Shown here piece after piece: positions 52,198 to 60,680 of a DNA stretch of 64,000 nt; position 1 is the stretch's first letter; every line of letters begins with the position of its first letter. The notes beneath the pieces were generated by a model. It worked only from the letters and a program-made list of their open reading frames with translations. It was not told the DNA's origin and made no database searches. This DNA is from an uncultured Kiritimatiellota bacterium (GTDB taxonomy: Bacteria; Verrucomicrobiota; Kiritimatiellia; RFP12; DVOR01). The translations under genes were made by a program, and so were the position numbers. The stretch is taken from NCBI GenBank assembly GCA_944389585.1, contig CALXMW010000004.1:105413-169412 (forward strand), given 5' to 3'.

Positions 52198-52226
52198 ATT
52201 ATGGCGCAACGGCAAAGGCTTGTCAA
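52198..52226 (-). promoter_or_regulatory. Promoter for the CBM48 gene
   Basis: On the minus strand: TTGACA (52221-52226), a 17-base spacer, CATAAT (52198-52203). Perfect -35. It lies back-to-back with the rpsB promoter. Confidence 0.7.
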
Positions 52227-52244
52227 GTCCTGCGCAAAAAAGGC

Positions 52245-52274
52245 TTGCGCGCGGGGCGGCGGGTTTGGTATTTT
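52245..52274 (+). promoter_or_regulatory. Promoter for the rpsB operon
   Basis: TTGCGC (52245-52250), an 18-base spacer, TATTTT (52269-52274) with TGG extension. The resulting leader of about 110 bases is G+C-rich and could fold; S2 autoregulation in this leader is plausible but not shown. Confidence 0.65.
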
Positions 52275-52393
52275 ATGGGGCAATACACGTTGGGGCGGGT
52301 GCCCGAACGCTTGTAGGAAGCGACGGCGCGCCGTCCGCGTGTGCGGCGGCCGAAGCGGATTGAGACAACACGTTTCCAGAGAGGCAGGACCGC

Positions 52394-53344
52394 ATGGCCC
52401 ATCTCATCGAGCTCAAAGACCTCATCGAGGCCGGCCTTCATTTTGGCCACCAGACCAAGCGTTGGAACCCGAAGATGAAGAGCTACATCTTCGACAAGCG
52501 CAACGGCATCCACATCATCGACCTGACGCAGACCGTCGAGCTGATCGACGAGGCGGCCGCCTTCCTGCGCGGCGTCGTCGCCAAGGGCCAGAAGGTGCTC
52601 TTCGTGGCCACCAAGAAGCAGGCCCAGGAGGTGGTCAAGGAAGCCGCCCTCGCCTGCAACCAGTTCTACATGACCGAGCGCTGGCTCGGCGGCACGCTCA
52701 CCAACAACCAGACCATCCGCCGCAGCGTCAAGCGCATGCAGCAGATCCAGAACGTCGCGCGCATGAACAACGGCGTCCTCTCCGAGCACAAGCAGGAGGC
52801 CTCCGCCCTGGCGCGCGAGCTCGCCAAGCTCGAGACCAACCTCACCGGCATCGCCGAGATGGACAAGATGCCCGGCGCCCTCTTCGTCGTCGACGTCTGC
52901 CGCGAGGCCAACGCCGTCAAGGAGGCCAAGCGCCTGGGCATCCCCGTCGTCGCCATCGTCGACACCAACGCCGACCCTGACCCCGTCGACTACGTCATCC
53001 CCGGCAACGACGACTCCGTCCGCGGCATCGAGCTCATCGTCGGCAAACTCGCCGAGATCCTCAAGGACGCCGACGTCGAGGCCGCCAAGGCCGCCGCCGA
53101 GGCCCACGCCCAGGCCGAGGCCGAGCGCGCCCAAAAGGCCGCCGCCGACCGCGCCGCCCGCAAGGAAACCACCGCCAAGAAGCCCGTCACCGGCCTCTCC
53201 GGCGCCCGCAAGCCCGCCGCCAACACCCGCCGCGCCGCCGCCGCCGCCGCCCAGGAGGCCGTCGCCGCCGCCAAGGCCGAGGCCGAGGCCGAAGCCGCCG
53301 CCGAGACCCCCGCCCCCGCCGCGGAAACCCCCGCCGCCGAATAA
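52394..53344 (+). CDS. rpsB: 30S ribosomal protein S2 with long Ala-rich extension
   Basis: The 316 residues contain a standard S2 domain: LIEAGLHFGHQTKRWNPKMKSYIF, the DLTQTVELIDEAAAFL helix, ERWLGGTLTNNQTIRRSVKRM, GIPVVAIVDTNADPDPVDYVIPGNDDS. After about residue 230 comes an unusual tail of Ala/Glu/Lys repeats. That makes the protein some 70 residues longer than the typical S2. Such charged extensions occur in parts of the PVC group. Followed by tsf after 25 bases. Confidence 0.97.
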   Translation: MAHLIELKDLIEAGLHFGHQTKRWNPKMKSYIFDKRNGIHIIDLTQTVELIDEAAAFLRGVVAKGQKVLFVATKKQAQEVVKEAALACNQFYMTERWLGGTLTNNQTIRRSVKRMQQIQNVARMNNGVLSEHKQEASALARELAKLETNLTGIAEMDKMPGALFVVDVCREANAVKEAKRLGIPVVAIVDTNADPDPVDYVIPGNDDSVRGIELIVGKLAEILKDADVEAAKAAAEAHAQAEAERAQKAAADRAARKETTAKKPVTGLSGARKPAANTRRAAAAAAQEAVAAAKAEAEAEAAAETPAPAAETPAAE

Positions 53345-53369
53345 GCGCGCCACGAAAGGACACACCCTT

Positions 53370-54206
53370 ATGGCAACCGTCACCATCCAGATGATCAACG
53401 ACCTGCGCGCCGCCACCAACGTCGGCATGATGGACTGCAAGCGCGCCCTCCAAGAGACCGACGGCAACATGGAGGAGGCCATCAAGATCCTCCGCGAGAA
53501 AGGCCTCGCCCTCCAGGTCAAGCGCGCCGACCGCGAATCCAAGCAAGGCATCATCATGGCCGCCCCCGGCGAGAACGGCGCCTACGGCATGATCGAGCTC
53601 AACTGCGAGACCGACTTCGTGGCCAAGACCGAGAAGTTCCTCGACTTCGCCAAGGTCATCGCCGAGGCCGCCGCCAAAGGCGACACCGACCTGGCCGCCA
53701 CCCACGCCCAAGGCCTCACCGAGGTCGTCGCCGCCACCGGCGAGAACGTCAAGATCCGCCGCGCCGCCTACCTCCCGCTCACCGGCACCGGCCTCGTCGA
53801 GGCCTACATCCACATGGGCGGCAAGGTCGGCGTCCTCGTCGAGGTCGGCTGCGGCAAACCCGAGACCGTCCAGACCGAGGCCTTCAAGACCCTCGTCCAC
53901 GACCTCTGCCTCCAGGCCGCCGCCGCCGCCCCCCGCTACCTCAACGAGACCGAGGTCCCCGCCGAGGAAATCGAGAGCGAGAAAGAAGTCTACCGCGCCC
54001 AAGTCGAAGGCAAACCCGCCAACATCATCGAAGGCATCCTCCGCGGCAAGCTCAAAAAGCACTTCGCCGAAGTCTGCCTCATCGACCAGCCCTTCGTCAA
54101 AGAGCCCAAGATGTCCGTCACCGACGTCGTCAAAGCCGCCGAAAAGGCCACCGGCGACGCCATCACCGTCAAGCGCTTCGTGCGCTACCAGCTCGGCATG
54201 GCCTGA
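53370..54206 (+). CDS. tsf: Translation elongation factor Ts
   Basis: Nucleotide exchange factor for EF-Tu. The 278 residues have the N-terminal UBA-like LRAATNVGMMDCKRALQETDGNMEEAIKILREKGL, the TDFVAKTEKF motif (core binding EF-Tu) and YIHMGGKVGVLVEVGC. Two core subdomains are present, as in E. coli. GAAAGGACAC precedes the ATG. A small basic gene lies 26 bases downstream. Confidence 0.97.
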   Translation: MATVTIQMINDLRAATNVGMMDCKRALQETDGNMEEAIKILREKGLALQVKRADRESKQGIIMAAPGENGAYGMIELNCETDFVAKTEKFLDFAKVIAEAAAKGDTDLAATHAQGLTEVVAATGENVKIRRAAYLPLTGTGLVEAYIHMGGKVGVLVEVGCGKPETVQTEAFKTLVHDLCLQAAAAAPRYLNETEVPAEEIESEKEVYRAQVEGKPANIIEGILRGKLKKHFAEVCLIDQPFVKEPKMSVTDVVKAAEKATGDAITVKRFVRYQLGMA

Positions 54207-54232
54207 GGCCGCCGTCAGAAAGGAACCGCACC

Positions 54233-54334
54233 ATGGGTCAGCAACTCCGCAAACGCGCCAAACGCGCCCGCCGCGCCGCCTACGAAAAGCGCGTCAAAGC
54301 CCGCGCCAACGCCGCCAAGGCCGCCAAGCGCTAA
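54233..54334 (+). CDS. 33-residue highly basic protein
   Basis: MGQQLRKRAKRARRAAYEKR and thirteen more residues (VKARANAAKAAKR): about 40% Lys/Arg, no acidic residue except one Glu, predicted to be one amphipathic helix. AAAGGAAC is a proper ribosome-binding site and a terminator follows 20 bases after the stop, so the third gene of the rpsB-tsf transcript is very likely real. A ribosome-associated role is inferred from location and charge only. I cannot name the family. Confidence 0.72.
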   Translation: MGQQLRKRAKRARRAAYEKRVKARANAAKAAKR

Positions 54335-54353
54335 GCGCCCCCCGGCGCACCAA

Positions 54354-54378
54354 GGGAGGCCCCCCGGCCTCCCTTTTT
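54354..54378 (+). terminator. Intrinsic terminator of the rpsB operon
   Basis: GGGAGGCC (54354-54361) pairs with GGCCTCCC (54366-54373), followed by five T residues. Confidence 0.92.
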
Positions 54379-54400
54379 CATGCCCCCAGGGGAACTGTGC

Positions 54401-54406
54401 TATACT
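54401..54406 (+). promoter_or_regulatory. -10 element before the glycosyltransferase block
   Basis: TATACT with upstream TGC, 25 bases before the ATG at 54431. No clear -35. TAGGAGA is the ribosome-binding site. Confidence 0.45.
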
Positions 54407-54430
54407 CTCCGCGTCCCTAGGAGAAACGCC

Positions 54431-55447
54431 ATGACAGCAGCCGCCCAGTCTCAGCCGCCCGCGCCCGCCGTGCGCTTCTCCGTCCTCATCCCCGTCTACG
54501 ACGTGAGCCCCTTCCTCGACGACTGCCTCGGCTCCGTCCTCGCGCAGACCTATGGCGCCTGGGAATGCCTCTGCGTCGACGACGGCAGCCGCGACGGCTC
54601 CGGCGCGCGCCTCGACGACTACGCCCGCAAGGATCCGCGCATCCGCGTCACCCACCAACGCAACGGCGGCGTCTCCCGCGCCCGCAACCGCGCCCTCTCC
54701 CGCGCCCGCGGCGAGTTCATCGTTTTCCTCGACAGCGACGACCTCTGGCTGACGGATTGCCTGCTCGAGGAGGCCGCGTCGCATTCTGGCTATGATTTGG
54801 CGCTTTTTGACGTCAGGCACGTCGACGAAACGTTTGCTTTAGGACAGAAAGATCTTTGTGGCGGAGAGGAGGATGGGTGGCGGATTGAGACATATGATTG
54901 GTCGGAGAGGCTTCCGTTTCTTGCGACCAATCTTGCGTTTTGGCAGTGCATTGTGCGGGCGGATGTGACGCGTGGGCTCTTTTTCGACGAGTCCTTGGCG
55001 TTGGGAGAGGATCGATGGTGGATTTTACAGGTCGTCATGCGGTGCGGGAGGGTGCTTCATTTCTGTCATTTGTGTCATGGGTATCGGCGGCGTTTGGGGT
55101 CTGCGGTCCATGGGGGCACGAAGCCTGGGCATGAGTTGGATGCGGTGGTCTATGCATCTCGGTCGCTTCGGCTTTTTGCTGAGGGAAGGAAGGTCGTTGG
55201 CGTAGGGAGCATTCTCAACTCGCTTGATGTGCTGACGAAATTGTTTGTTGTGTCGATGAATAGACGGAAACTTCCTGAAGTGTGGGGGGCATGGTTCGAT
55301 TCTTTGGGTGAAACGTGTTTCCCGAAGGGGACACCGTGGTTACGGCGCTTTTGCATTTGGGTTTGTTGGCGTATGCGTTCGCCGTTCGTGGCAAGATTGG
55401 TTTATGCGGTTCCAAGTTCGGTGAAGCGAGCGTTGCAAAAGAGGTGA
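54431..55447 (+). CDS. Family 2 glycosyltransferase with mosaic composition
   Basis: The 338 residues begin RFSVLIPVYDVSPFLDDCLGSVLAQTYGAWECLCVDDGSRDGS, a classic GT2 start. HQRNGGVSRARNRALSRARGEFIVFLDSDD carries the metal-binding DSDD. The first 350 bases are as GC-rich and C-ending as the core genome. From about 54785 the sequence is visibly AT-richer with T-ending codons, which continues into the next two genes. This suggests the catalytic core and the acceptor-specific part have different histories. The acceptor is unknown. Confidence 0.9.
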   Translation: MTAAAQSQPPAPAVRFSVLIPVYDVSPFLDDCLGSVLAQTYGAWECLCVDDGSRDGSGARLDDYARKDPRIRVTHQRNGGVSRARNRALSRARGEFIVFLDSDDLWLTDCLLEEAASHSGYDLALFDVRHVDETFALGQKDLCGGEEDGWRIETYDWSERLPFLATNLAFWQCIVRADVTRGLFFDESLALGEDRWWILQVVMRCGRVLHFCHLCHGYRRRLGSAVHGGTKPGHELDAVVYASRSLRLFAEGRKVVGVGSILNSLDVLTKLFVVSMNRRKLPEVWGAWFDSLGETCFPKGTPWLRRFCIWVCWRMRSPFVARLVYAVPSSVKRALQKR

Positions 55448-55454
55448 TGAAGAA

Positions 55455-56444
55455 ATGGCAAAGTTTTCCGTGGTGATACCGGCTTTCGATGTGGGGGCCT
55501 ATGTAAGCAAGGCGTTGGCTTCCGTTTCCGCGCAGACTTTTGGTGATTGGGAGTGTTTCTGCGTTAACGATGGCAGTCGTGATGAGACGGGAATGGTGGT
55601 GGATGGATGGGTTCGGAGGGACGGTCGTATTCGGGCAATTCATCAGCGGAATAGTGGTGTCTCTCAGGCGAGAAACCGTGCGTTGGGCATGGTGTGCGGG
55701 GAATGGTTGACGTTTTTGGATGGGGATGATTTTGTCCATAAGTCGTGGTTGGCGTGGTTTAACTCTGTCATAGAGGGAACACCGGGACTTGATTTGGTGA
55801 CGTGTAAACGGAGCCAAGGGACCACACCTGAAGTGTCTGATACGGGGGGGGGCATGTGTGCTAAAGGCGATGCGTCGCTTGGGCTGAAATCGGCGTTGGC
55901 GATGTATAATTTCGCAGATTGCGCGTATCGGCGGGAGATTGGCGCACGGTTTCGTTTTGCGCCGTATTCGCGTTCCGAAGATTATCTTTATATGACACGG
56001 TGGCTGTGTGCAATCCATGGTTATGTGTTGACGGATAAATGTCTTTATGGTTATCGGACACGGCCTGGCTCCGCAACCACCTCAAAGATGACTACCGTGA
56101 AAGCGCGAGACGATTTTCTTTCTTGGAAGGGTATCTATGGGCTTTATGGCGAAACGACGCGGTCGATTGAGCCACGGTTGTTGCGAAATGCGGAGAAAAT
56201 GCTTGCGGCCAGCCAAATTGTGTTGATCGGGAGGGGATTTGCGGATGGTTCAGGAAGGCAATCCTATTATGCGTGGTGGCGGCGGGAACTGTTCTCCGTG
56301 GCGTGGCGGTCACGCAGAGCCTCCGTGGGCTTTCGCGCGTTGGCGACGCTCTATTGGTGCCTTCCGGCATGGTGGTTGGGGTGGGGGTTGACCCAAGGAC
56401 TTCTTTTCCCGAAGCGTTTCCTGCGCACTTTACTTGGAAAGTAG
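55455..56444 (+). CDS. Family 2 glycosyltransferase
   Basis: A 329-residue GT2 enzyme: KFSVVIPAFDVGAYVSKALASVSAQTFGDWECFCVNDGSRDETG, HQRNSGVSQARNRALGMVCGEWLTFLDGDDFVHKSW with the DGDD metal motif, and RFAPYSRSEDYLYMTRWL. A hydrophobic C-terminus (FRALATLYWCLPAWWLGWGL) suggests membrane association. The first 100 residues resemble those of the upstream gene, so the pair are paralogues with divergent second halves. Composition is AT-richer than the surrounding genome, consistent with exchange between strains. Confidence 0.9.
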   Translation: MAKFSVVIPAFDVGAYVSKALASVSAQTFGDWECFCVNDGSRDETGMVVDGWVRRDGRIRAIHQRNSGVSQARNRALGMVCGEWLTFLDGDDFVHKSWLAWFNSVIEGTPGLDLVTCKRSQGTTPEVSDTGGGMCAKGDASLGLKSALAMYNFADCAYRREIGARFRFAPYSRSEDYLYMTRWLCAIHGYVLTDKCLYGYRTRPGSATTSKMTTVKARDDFLSWKGIYGLYGETTRSIEPRLLRNAEKMLAASQIVLIGRGFADGSGRQSYYAWWRRELFSVAWRSRRASVGFRALATLYWCLPAWWLGWGLTQGLLFPKRFLRTLLGK

Positions 56445-56452
56445 GAGGAAAG

Positions 56453-57328
56453 ATGGTTTACATTCGCTATGATTGCGCCACAAATCTGGGGAACTGGTTG
56501 TTTCAGTATTTGGCGGCTAAGGCTTGTGGTGGGGAGGTCGCTTGGTATGCGCCCACGCCGCAAGGGCGGGAGAAACTGGGGCGTTTCCAGGAGCTGTATG
56601 CGGATGCGCCAATTTGTGCAGGATTGCCTTCCGGCGTCACAATCTGCAAGGAGCCTGTCGATGGCGATTTGTCGGCTTTTCGGTTACCAAATGCGAAGCT
56701 GGGAGATTTTTTGTTGTGGGGTTTTTTCCAAGATCCACGTCTTTTTCCCGCCGATGCTCGCGTTTTGCTCGCCTGCCCCCCAGAAGTTCGTAAGGCCGTA
56801 CATGCGGATTATGGGGAGGAGTTGAGCGGCAACTGCGTTGGTGTCAGTGTTCGCCGTGGTGATTATTTGCGCTTGCCGCATCGCCATCCATTCGTGGGCA
56901 AACGTTATTTGCGTAAAGCCATTGAGCGGTTTCCGGATGCGGAGACGTTTATCGTCTGTAGCGATGACATCCCATGGTGCAAGCATTTCTTCACGGGGCA
57001 TCGCTTCCCCGGGAGACGATTTGTATTTGTTGAAGGGAGGTCTGTGTTGGAGCAACTTTATGTTCATGCCTTCTGCAAACACAATATAATAAGCAACTCC
57101 ACTTTTAGTTGGTGGGGTGCTTGGCTGAATGCGAATCCGGGGAAGCGCGTGATCTTCCCGTCCATGTGGTTCGGCTTCGCCGTCAAGACGGATGCTTCGC
57201 CATTGTATTTTGCAGGGAGCGAGACTGTCCGCAATGGGTATTCGTCTTTGTTGTTTGCGCATGCCTGCTGGTGCGTGGTGCGCACGGGTGCCGGGAAGGT
57301 GTTGCGGGCGCTTGGGGTGCGGAGATGA
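56453..57328 (+). CDS. GT11 alpha-1,2-fucosyltransferase-like
   Basis: Transfers L-fucose from GDP-fucose to a galactose-containing acceptor. The 291 residues show the GT11 N-terminus (MVYIRYDCATNLGNWLFQYLAAK), the GDP-fucose-binding VSVRRGDYLRLPHRHPFVG and the highly conserved NSTFSWWGAWLNANPGKRVIFP. GTAGGAGGAAAG precedes the ATG. The donor could come from Gmd and Fcl encoded at 16966-18958. A 3' flank shift back to high GC occurs near 57340. Confidence 0.9.
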   Translation: MVYIRYDCATNLGNWLFQYLAAKACGGEVAWYAPTPQGREKLGRFQELYADAPICAGLPSGVTICKEPVDGDLSAFRLPNAKLGDFLLWGFFQDPRLFPADARVLLACPPEVRKAVHADYGEELSGNCVGVSVRRGDYLRLPHRHPFVGKRYLRKAIERFPDAETFIVCSDDIPWCKHFFTGHRFPGRRFVFVEGRSVLEQLYVHAFCKHNIISNSTFSWWGAWLNANPGKRVIFPSMWFGFAVKTDASPLYFAGSETVRNGYSSLLFAHACWCVVRTGAGKVLRALGVRR

Positions 57329-57385
57329 TGGGGCGGTGGGGGATGTGCTATATTCATAATGTTGTTTGATTTTGATAGTTTGTCG

Positions 57386-58105
57386 ATGAAACTCTTTCTG
57401 ATCAACTTGGATGCGTGCGAGGAGCGGCTGGCGGCGGCGGATGGGCAGTTGCGGCGGTTGGGGGTGGCGTATGAGCGTTTCCCGGCGGTGTATGGGGCGG
57501 CGTTGTCTCCGGAGGCGCGGCGGCGGGCGGTGGATCGCTTCCGTTGGTGGTGCGCGGTGGGGCGCCCGGTGCGGAATGGGGAGATTGGGTGCGCGCTGTC
57601 GCATTACGCCATCTATCGGCGGATGGCGGAGGAGGGGATGGCGTTCGCGTGTGTGTTGGAGGATGACGTGGTGTTGGACGCGCGCTTCCCGGAGCAGTTG
57701 GCGCGGGTGGAGCGGTGGCTGGATGCGTCGGCGCCGCAGGTGGTGTTGCTTTCCAACCATACGCGGGAGTGGGGGGAGGCGTGGGAGTTCCGCCCGGCAG
57801 CGGCGGATATGTATACGGAGGGGTATGTGTTGACGTTGCCGGCGGCGCGGGCGTTGTTGCGGGCGAACCTGCCGATGCAGACGCCGTGCGATCATTGGGG
57901 GCGATGGGTGCGCCGTGGGGTGATCCAGCTGTACCATGCGTTCCCGACGGTGTGCTCTCAGGATCAGCGGGCGTTCGTCTCCGGCACCGTCTCGCCGGAT
58001 GCCTACAATGTCCGGCGGTTGTCGCGTGGCGCCAGGTTGTTCCATGACGCGCGGCGGGCGGTGGGCAAGGCGGTGGACAATTTGTTGCTGGCGGTTGGGC
58101 GCTGA
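57386..58105 (+). CDS. Family 25 glycosyltransferase (LPS-type)
   Basis: The 239 residues start MKLFLINLDACEERLAAADGQLRRLGVAYERFPAVYG, the GT25 signature. NGEIGCALSHYAIYRRMAEEGMAFACVLEDDVVLD carries the acidic motif. The family transfers galactose or other sugars to lipooligosaccharide. No ribosome-binding site precedes this ATG. An alternative ATG at 57359 lies immediately after a TATATT box, so the mRNA may be leaderless or the start may be upstream. Composition is G-rich, unlike the AT-richer genes before it. Confidence 0.88.
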   Translation: MKLFLINLDACEERLAAADGQLRRLGVAYERFPAVYGAALSPEARRRAVDRFRWWCAVGRPVRNGEIGCALSHYAIYRRMAEEGMAFACVLEDDVVLDARFPEQLARVERWLDASAPQVVLLSNHTREWGEAWEFRPAAADMYTEGYVLTLPAARALLRANLPMQTPCDHWGRWVRRGVIQLYHAFPTVCSQDQRAFVSGTVSPDAYNVRRLSRGARLFHDARRAVGKAVDNLLLAVGR

Positions 58106-58151
58106 GGGTGGGTTTTTGGTATGATGGGGGGGATAGAGGAGTTTTTGAGAG

Positions 58152-59282
58152 ATGTTTGACCGGGATGCCATCGTGGCGCGCGTCGCCAAGCTAAAGGAAG
58201 GCTTGGGGGAGATGCGCGGTTATCTGAAGATCGAGGAGCGGCAGGGGCGTCTGGCGGCGGCGGAGGCGCGTCAGGCGGAGCCGGGGTTTTGGGACAACCC
58301 GGAGGCGGCGCGGGGGGTGATCGCGGAGGCGAACGCGGAGAAGGCGGTGCTGAACCCGTTCAACGAGTTGGCCGCGTCCATCGAGGAGGCGGAGATGGCC
58401 TTGGAGATGGCCGACGCGGAGGAGCCGGGCGAGGAGCAGGATCTGATGGCGGCGGAGGCGGCCGCGAGTTTGGACAAGGCCGAGAAGGTGGAGGGGAAGC
58501 TGCGCCTGCAGTCGTTGCTGTGCGGGAAGCTGGACGCGTGCAACGCGATCTTGACGCTGCATTCGGGCGCGGGCGGGACGGAGGCGTGCGATTGGGCGCA
58601 GATGTTGTTCCGGATGTACCAGATGTACGCGGAGGACGCGGGGTTCGAGGTGGAGGTGCTGGATCTGCAGCCGGGTGAGGAGGCGGGGGTCAAGAGCGTG
58701 ATGTTCGTGGTGAAGGGGCCGTATGCGTATGGCTACCTGAAGGCGGAGCGGGGGGTGCACCGGCTGGTGCGGATCTCGCCTTTCGACGCGGCGAAGCGGC
58801 GGCACACGTCGTTCGTGTCGTTGGACGTGGTGGCGGAGATTTCCGACGACATCGACGTGGAGATCAAGGAAGAGGATCTGCGCGTGGACACGTACCGCTC
58901 GGGCGGCGCGGGCGGCCAGAAGGTGAACAAGACCGATTCGGCCGTGCGCCTGACGCACTTGCCCACGGGCATCGTGGTGGCGTGCCAGGTGGAGCGTTCG
59001 CAGCACCAGAACAAGGCGCGCGCCATGCAGGTGCTCAAGGCCAAGCTCTACGAGCTGGAGATGGACAAGAAGCGCAAGGAGATGGAGCGCTTCTACGGCG
59101 ACAAGGGCGAGATCGCCTGGGGCAGCCAGATCCGCTCCTACGTCTTCCAGCCGTACACGATGGTAAAGGACCACCGCACGGGCCACGAGACGGCGAACGT
59201 CCAGGGCATGATGGACGGGCGCTACGTGCAGGGCTTCATCGAGGCCTATCTCAAGCAGCGCGCCCAGCAGGCGCAGGCGTGA
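58152..59282 (+). CDS. prfB: Peptide chain release factor 2
   Basis: Terminates translation at UGA and UAA. The 376 residues carry the SPF stop-recognition motif (209-211) and GGQ (254-256) in RSGGAGGQKVNKTDSAVRLTHLPTG. The reading frame is continuous through MRGYLKIEERQ, where many bacteria place an in-frame UGA and a programmed +1 frameshift. That autoregulation is absent here. AGAGGAG lies 9 bases before the ATG, and a TATGAT -10 box at 58120. First gene of the operon leading to rfbC. Confidence 0.96.
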   Translation: MFDRDAIVARVAKLKEGLGEMRGYLKIEERQGRLAAAEARQAEPGFWDNPEAARGVIAEANAEKAVLNPFNELAASIEEAEMALEMADAEEPGEEQDLMAAEAAASLDKAEKVEGKLRLQSLLCGKLDACNAILTLHSGAGGTEACDWAQMLFRMYQMYAEDAGFEVEVLDLQPGEEAGVKSVMFVVKGPYAYGYLKAERGVHRLVRISPFDAAKRRHTSFVSLDVVAEISDDIDVEIKEEDLRVDTYRSGGAGGQKVNKTDSAVRLTHLPTGIVVACQVERSQHQNKARAMQVLKAKLYELEMDKKRKEMERFYGDKGEIAWGSQIRSYVFQPYTMVKDHRTGHETANVQGMMDGRYVQGFIEAYLKQRAQQAQA

Positions 59283-59308
59283 TTTTCAGTCTAAACAGGA
59301 GGTTACCC

Positions 59309-60649
59309 ATGACGTTCGAGGAAGCGAAAACCCTTTTGGAAACCAACGGCCAGGGCCACGTGCTCCGCTTTTGGGAGACGCTTGACGAGGCCGCCCGCGC
59401 CGCGCTGCTCGCGCAGGTCGCGACGCTCGACTTCGCGGCCATCGCCCGGATGCAGGCCCTGCTGAAGGGCGCCGGCACGCCCGCCGCCGCCGGCGGCGAC
59501 TTCGAGCCCGCGCCCGTCGCCGTCCCCGAGGGCGAGGCCCAGGCGGCCTACCGCGCCAAGGGCGAGGCGCTGCTGCGCGCCGGCAAGGTGGCCGCGCTCC
59601 TCGTCGCCGGCGGCCAGGGCTCGCGCCTGGGCTACGACGGCCCCAAGGGCGCGTATCCCATCGGGCCGATCAGCGACCGCCCGCTCTTCTGGTTCCACGC
59701 GCGCAAGCTGCTGGGGCTGAAGCGCACCTACGGCGCGCCCGTGCCCTTCTACGTGATGACCTCCGAGACGAACGACGCGGCCACCCGCGCCGTCTTCGAG
59801 GCCAACGACTACTTCGGGCTGGACCGCGCGGACGTCTTCTTCTTCGTGCAGGGGATGTGGCCGGCGCTGACCCCCGAGGGCAAGATCATCCTCGACAAGC
59901 CCGGGCACATCTTCATGAGCCCCGACGGCCACGGCGGCGTGCTGGCCGCGCTCGAGCGCTCCGGCGCGTTGGCGGACATGGCGCGGCGCGGCGTCGAGCA
60001 GGTCTTCTTCTTCCAGGTCGACAACCCGATGGTGGACATCGCCGACCCGGCCTTCGTCGGCTTCAACGCCGCCCACGGCGCGGACATGAGCCTCAAGGTC
60101 TGCAAGAAGCGCGACGGCCACGAGGGCATGGGCGTGGTCGTCATCCGCGGCGGCCAATACGCCATGGTCGAATACTCCGAGCTCTCCGACGAGCAGATGG
60201 ACCGCACCAACCCCGACGGCTCGCTCTGGCTGGCCTACGGCTCGCCCGCCATCCACGTCTTCTCCCTGGCCTTCCTCCGCGCCGAGGCCGACCGCCCCAT
60301 GCCGCTGCACCTGGCCCACAAGAAAATCGCCATGGTCGACGACGCCGGCGAGACGCTCAAGCCCGACGCCCCCAACGGCTACAAGTTCGAGAAGTTCATC
60401 TTCGACGTCATCCCCAACGCCAAGACCCTCCTCACCCTGGCCTTCGACCGCACCCAGGAGTTCAGCCCCGTCAAGAACGCCGAGGGCAACGACTCCCCCG
60501 CCACCGCCAAGCGCGACCTCCAGGCCAAATGGCGCGGCTGGCTCGCCCAGGCCGGCGTCGCCCTCCCCGAAGGCCTCCCCGTCGAGGTGGACCCCGCCTT
60601 CGCGCTCGACGCCGCCCAGCTGAAGGCCAAAGGCCTGCTCATCGGCTGA
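59309..60649 (+). CDS. UDP-sugar (UDP-GlcNAc/UDP-glucose) pyrophosphorylase
   Basis: Makes a UDP-sugar from UTP and a sugar 1-phosphate. The 446 residues match the eukaryotic-like UAP/UGPase family: LLVAGGQGSRLGYDGPKGAYPIGPISDRPLF, FFVQGMWPALTPEGKIILD, MSPDGHGGVLAALERSG, FFFQVDNPMVDIADP and GYKFEKFIFDVIPNA. This set is closest to UDP-N-acetylhexosamine pyrophosphorylases (UAP1-like), which occur in PVC bacteria; exact sugar uncertain. AGGAGG precedes the ATG. It is followed by the ligase gene after 31 bases. Confidence 0.9.
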   Translation: MTFEEAKTLLETNGQGHVLRFWETLDEAARAALLAQVATLDFAAIARMQALLKGAGTPAAAGGDFEPAPVAVPEGEAQAAYRAKGEALLRAGKVAALLVAGGQGSRLGYDGPKGAYPIGPISDRPLFWFHARKLLGLKRTYGAPVPFYVMTSETNDAATRAVFEANDYFGLDRADVFFFVQGMWPALTPEGKIILDKPGHIFMSPDGHGGVLAALERSGALADMARRGVEQVFFFQVDNPMVDIADPAFVGFNAAHGADMSLKVCKKRDGHEGMGVVVIRGGQYAMVEYSELSDEQMDRTNPDGSLWLAYGSPAIHVFSLAFLRAEADRPMPLHLAHKKIAMVDDAGETLKPDAPNGYKFEKFIFDVIPNAKTLLTLAFDRTQEFSPVKNAEGNDSPATAKRDLQAKWRGWLAQAGVALPEGLPVEVDPAFALDAAQLKAKGLLIG

Positions 60650-60680
60650 CGCCCCGGCGGCCCCCGGAGGAGAGACGAGC

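Noticed and set aside
58152..58260. Programmed frameshift in prfB
   Set aside because: No in-frame stop is present at the usual site; the frame is continuous.
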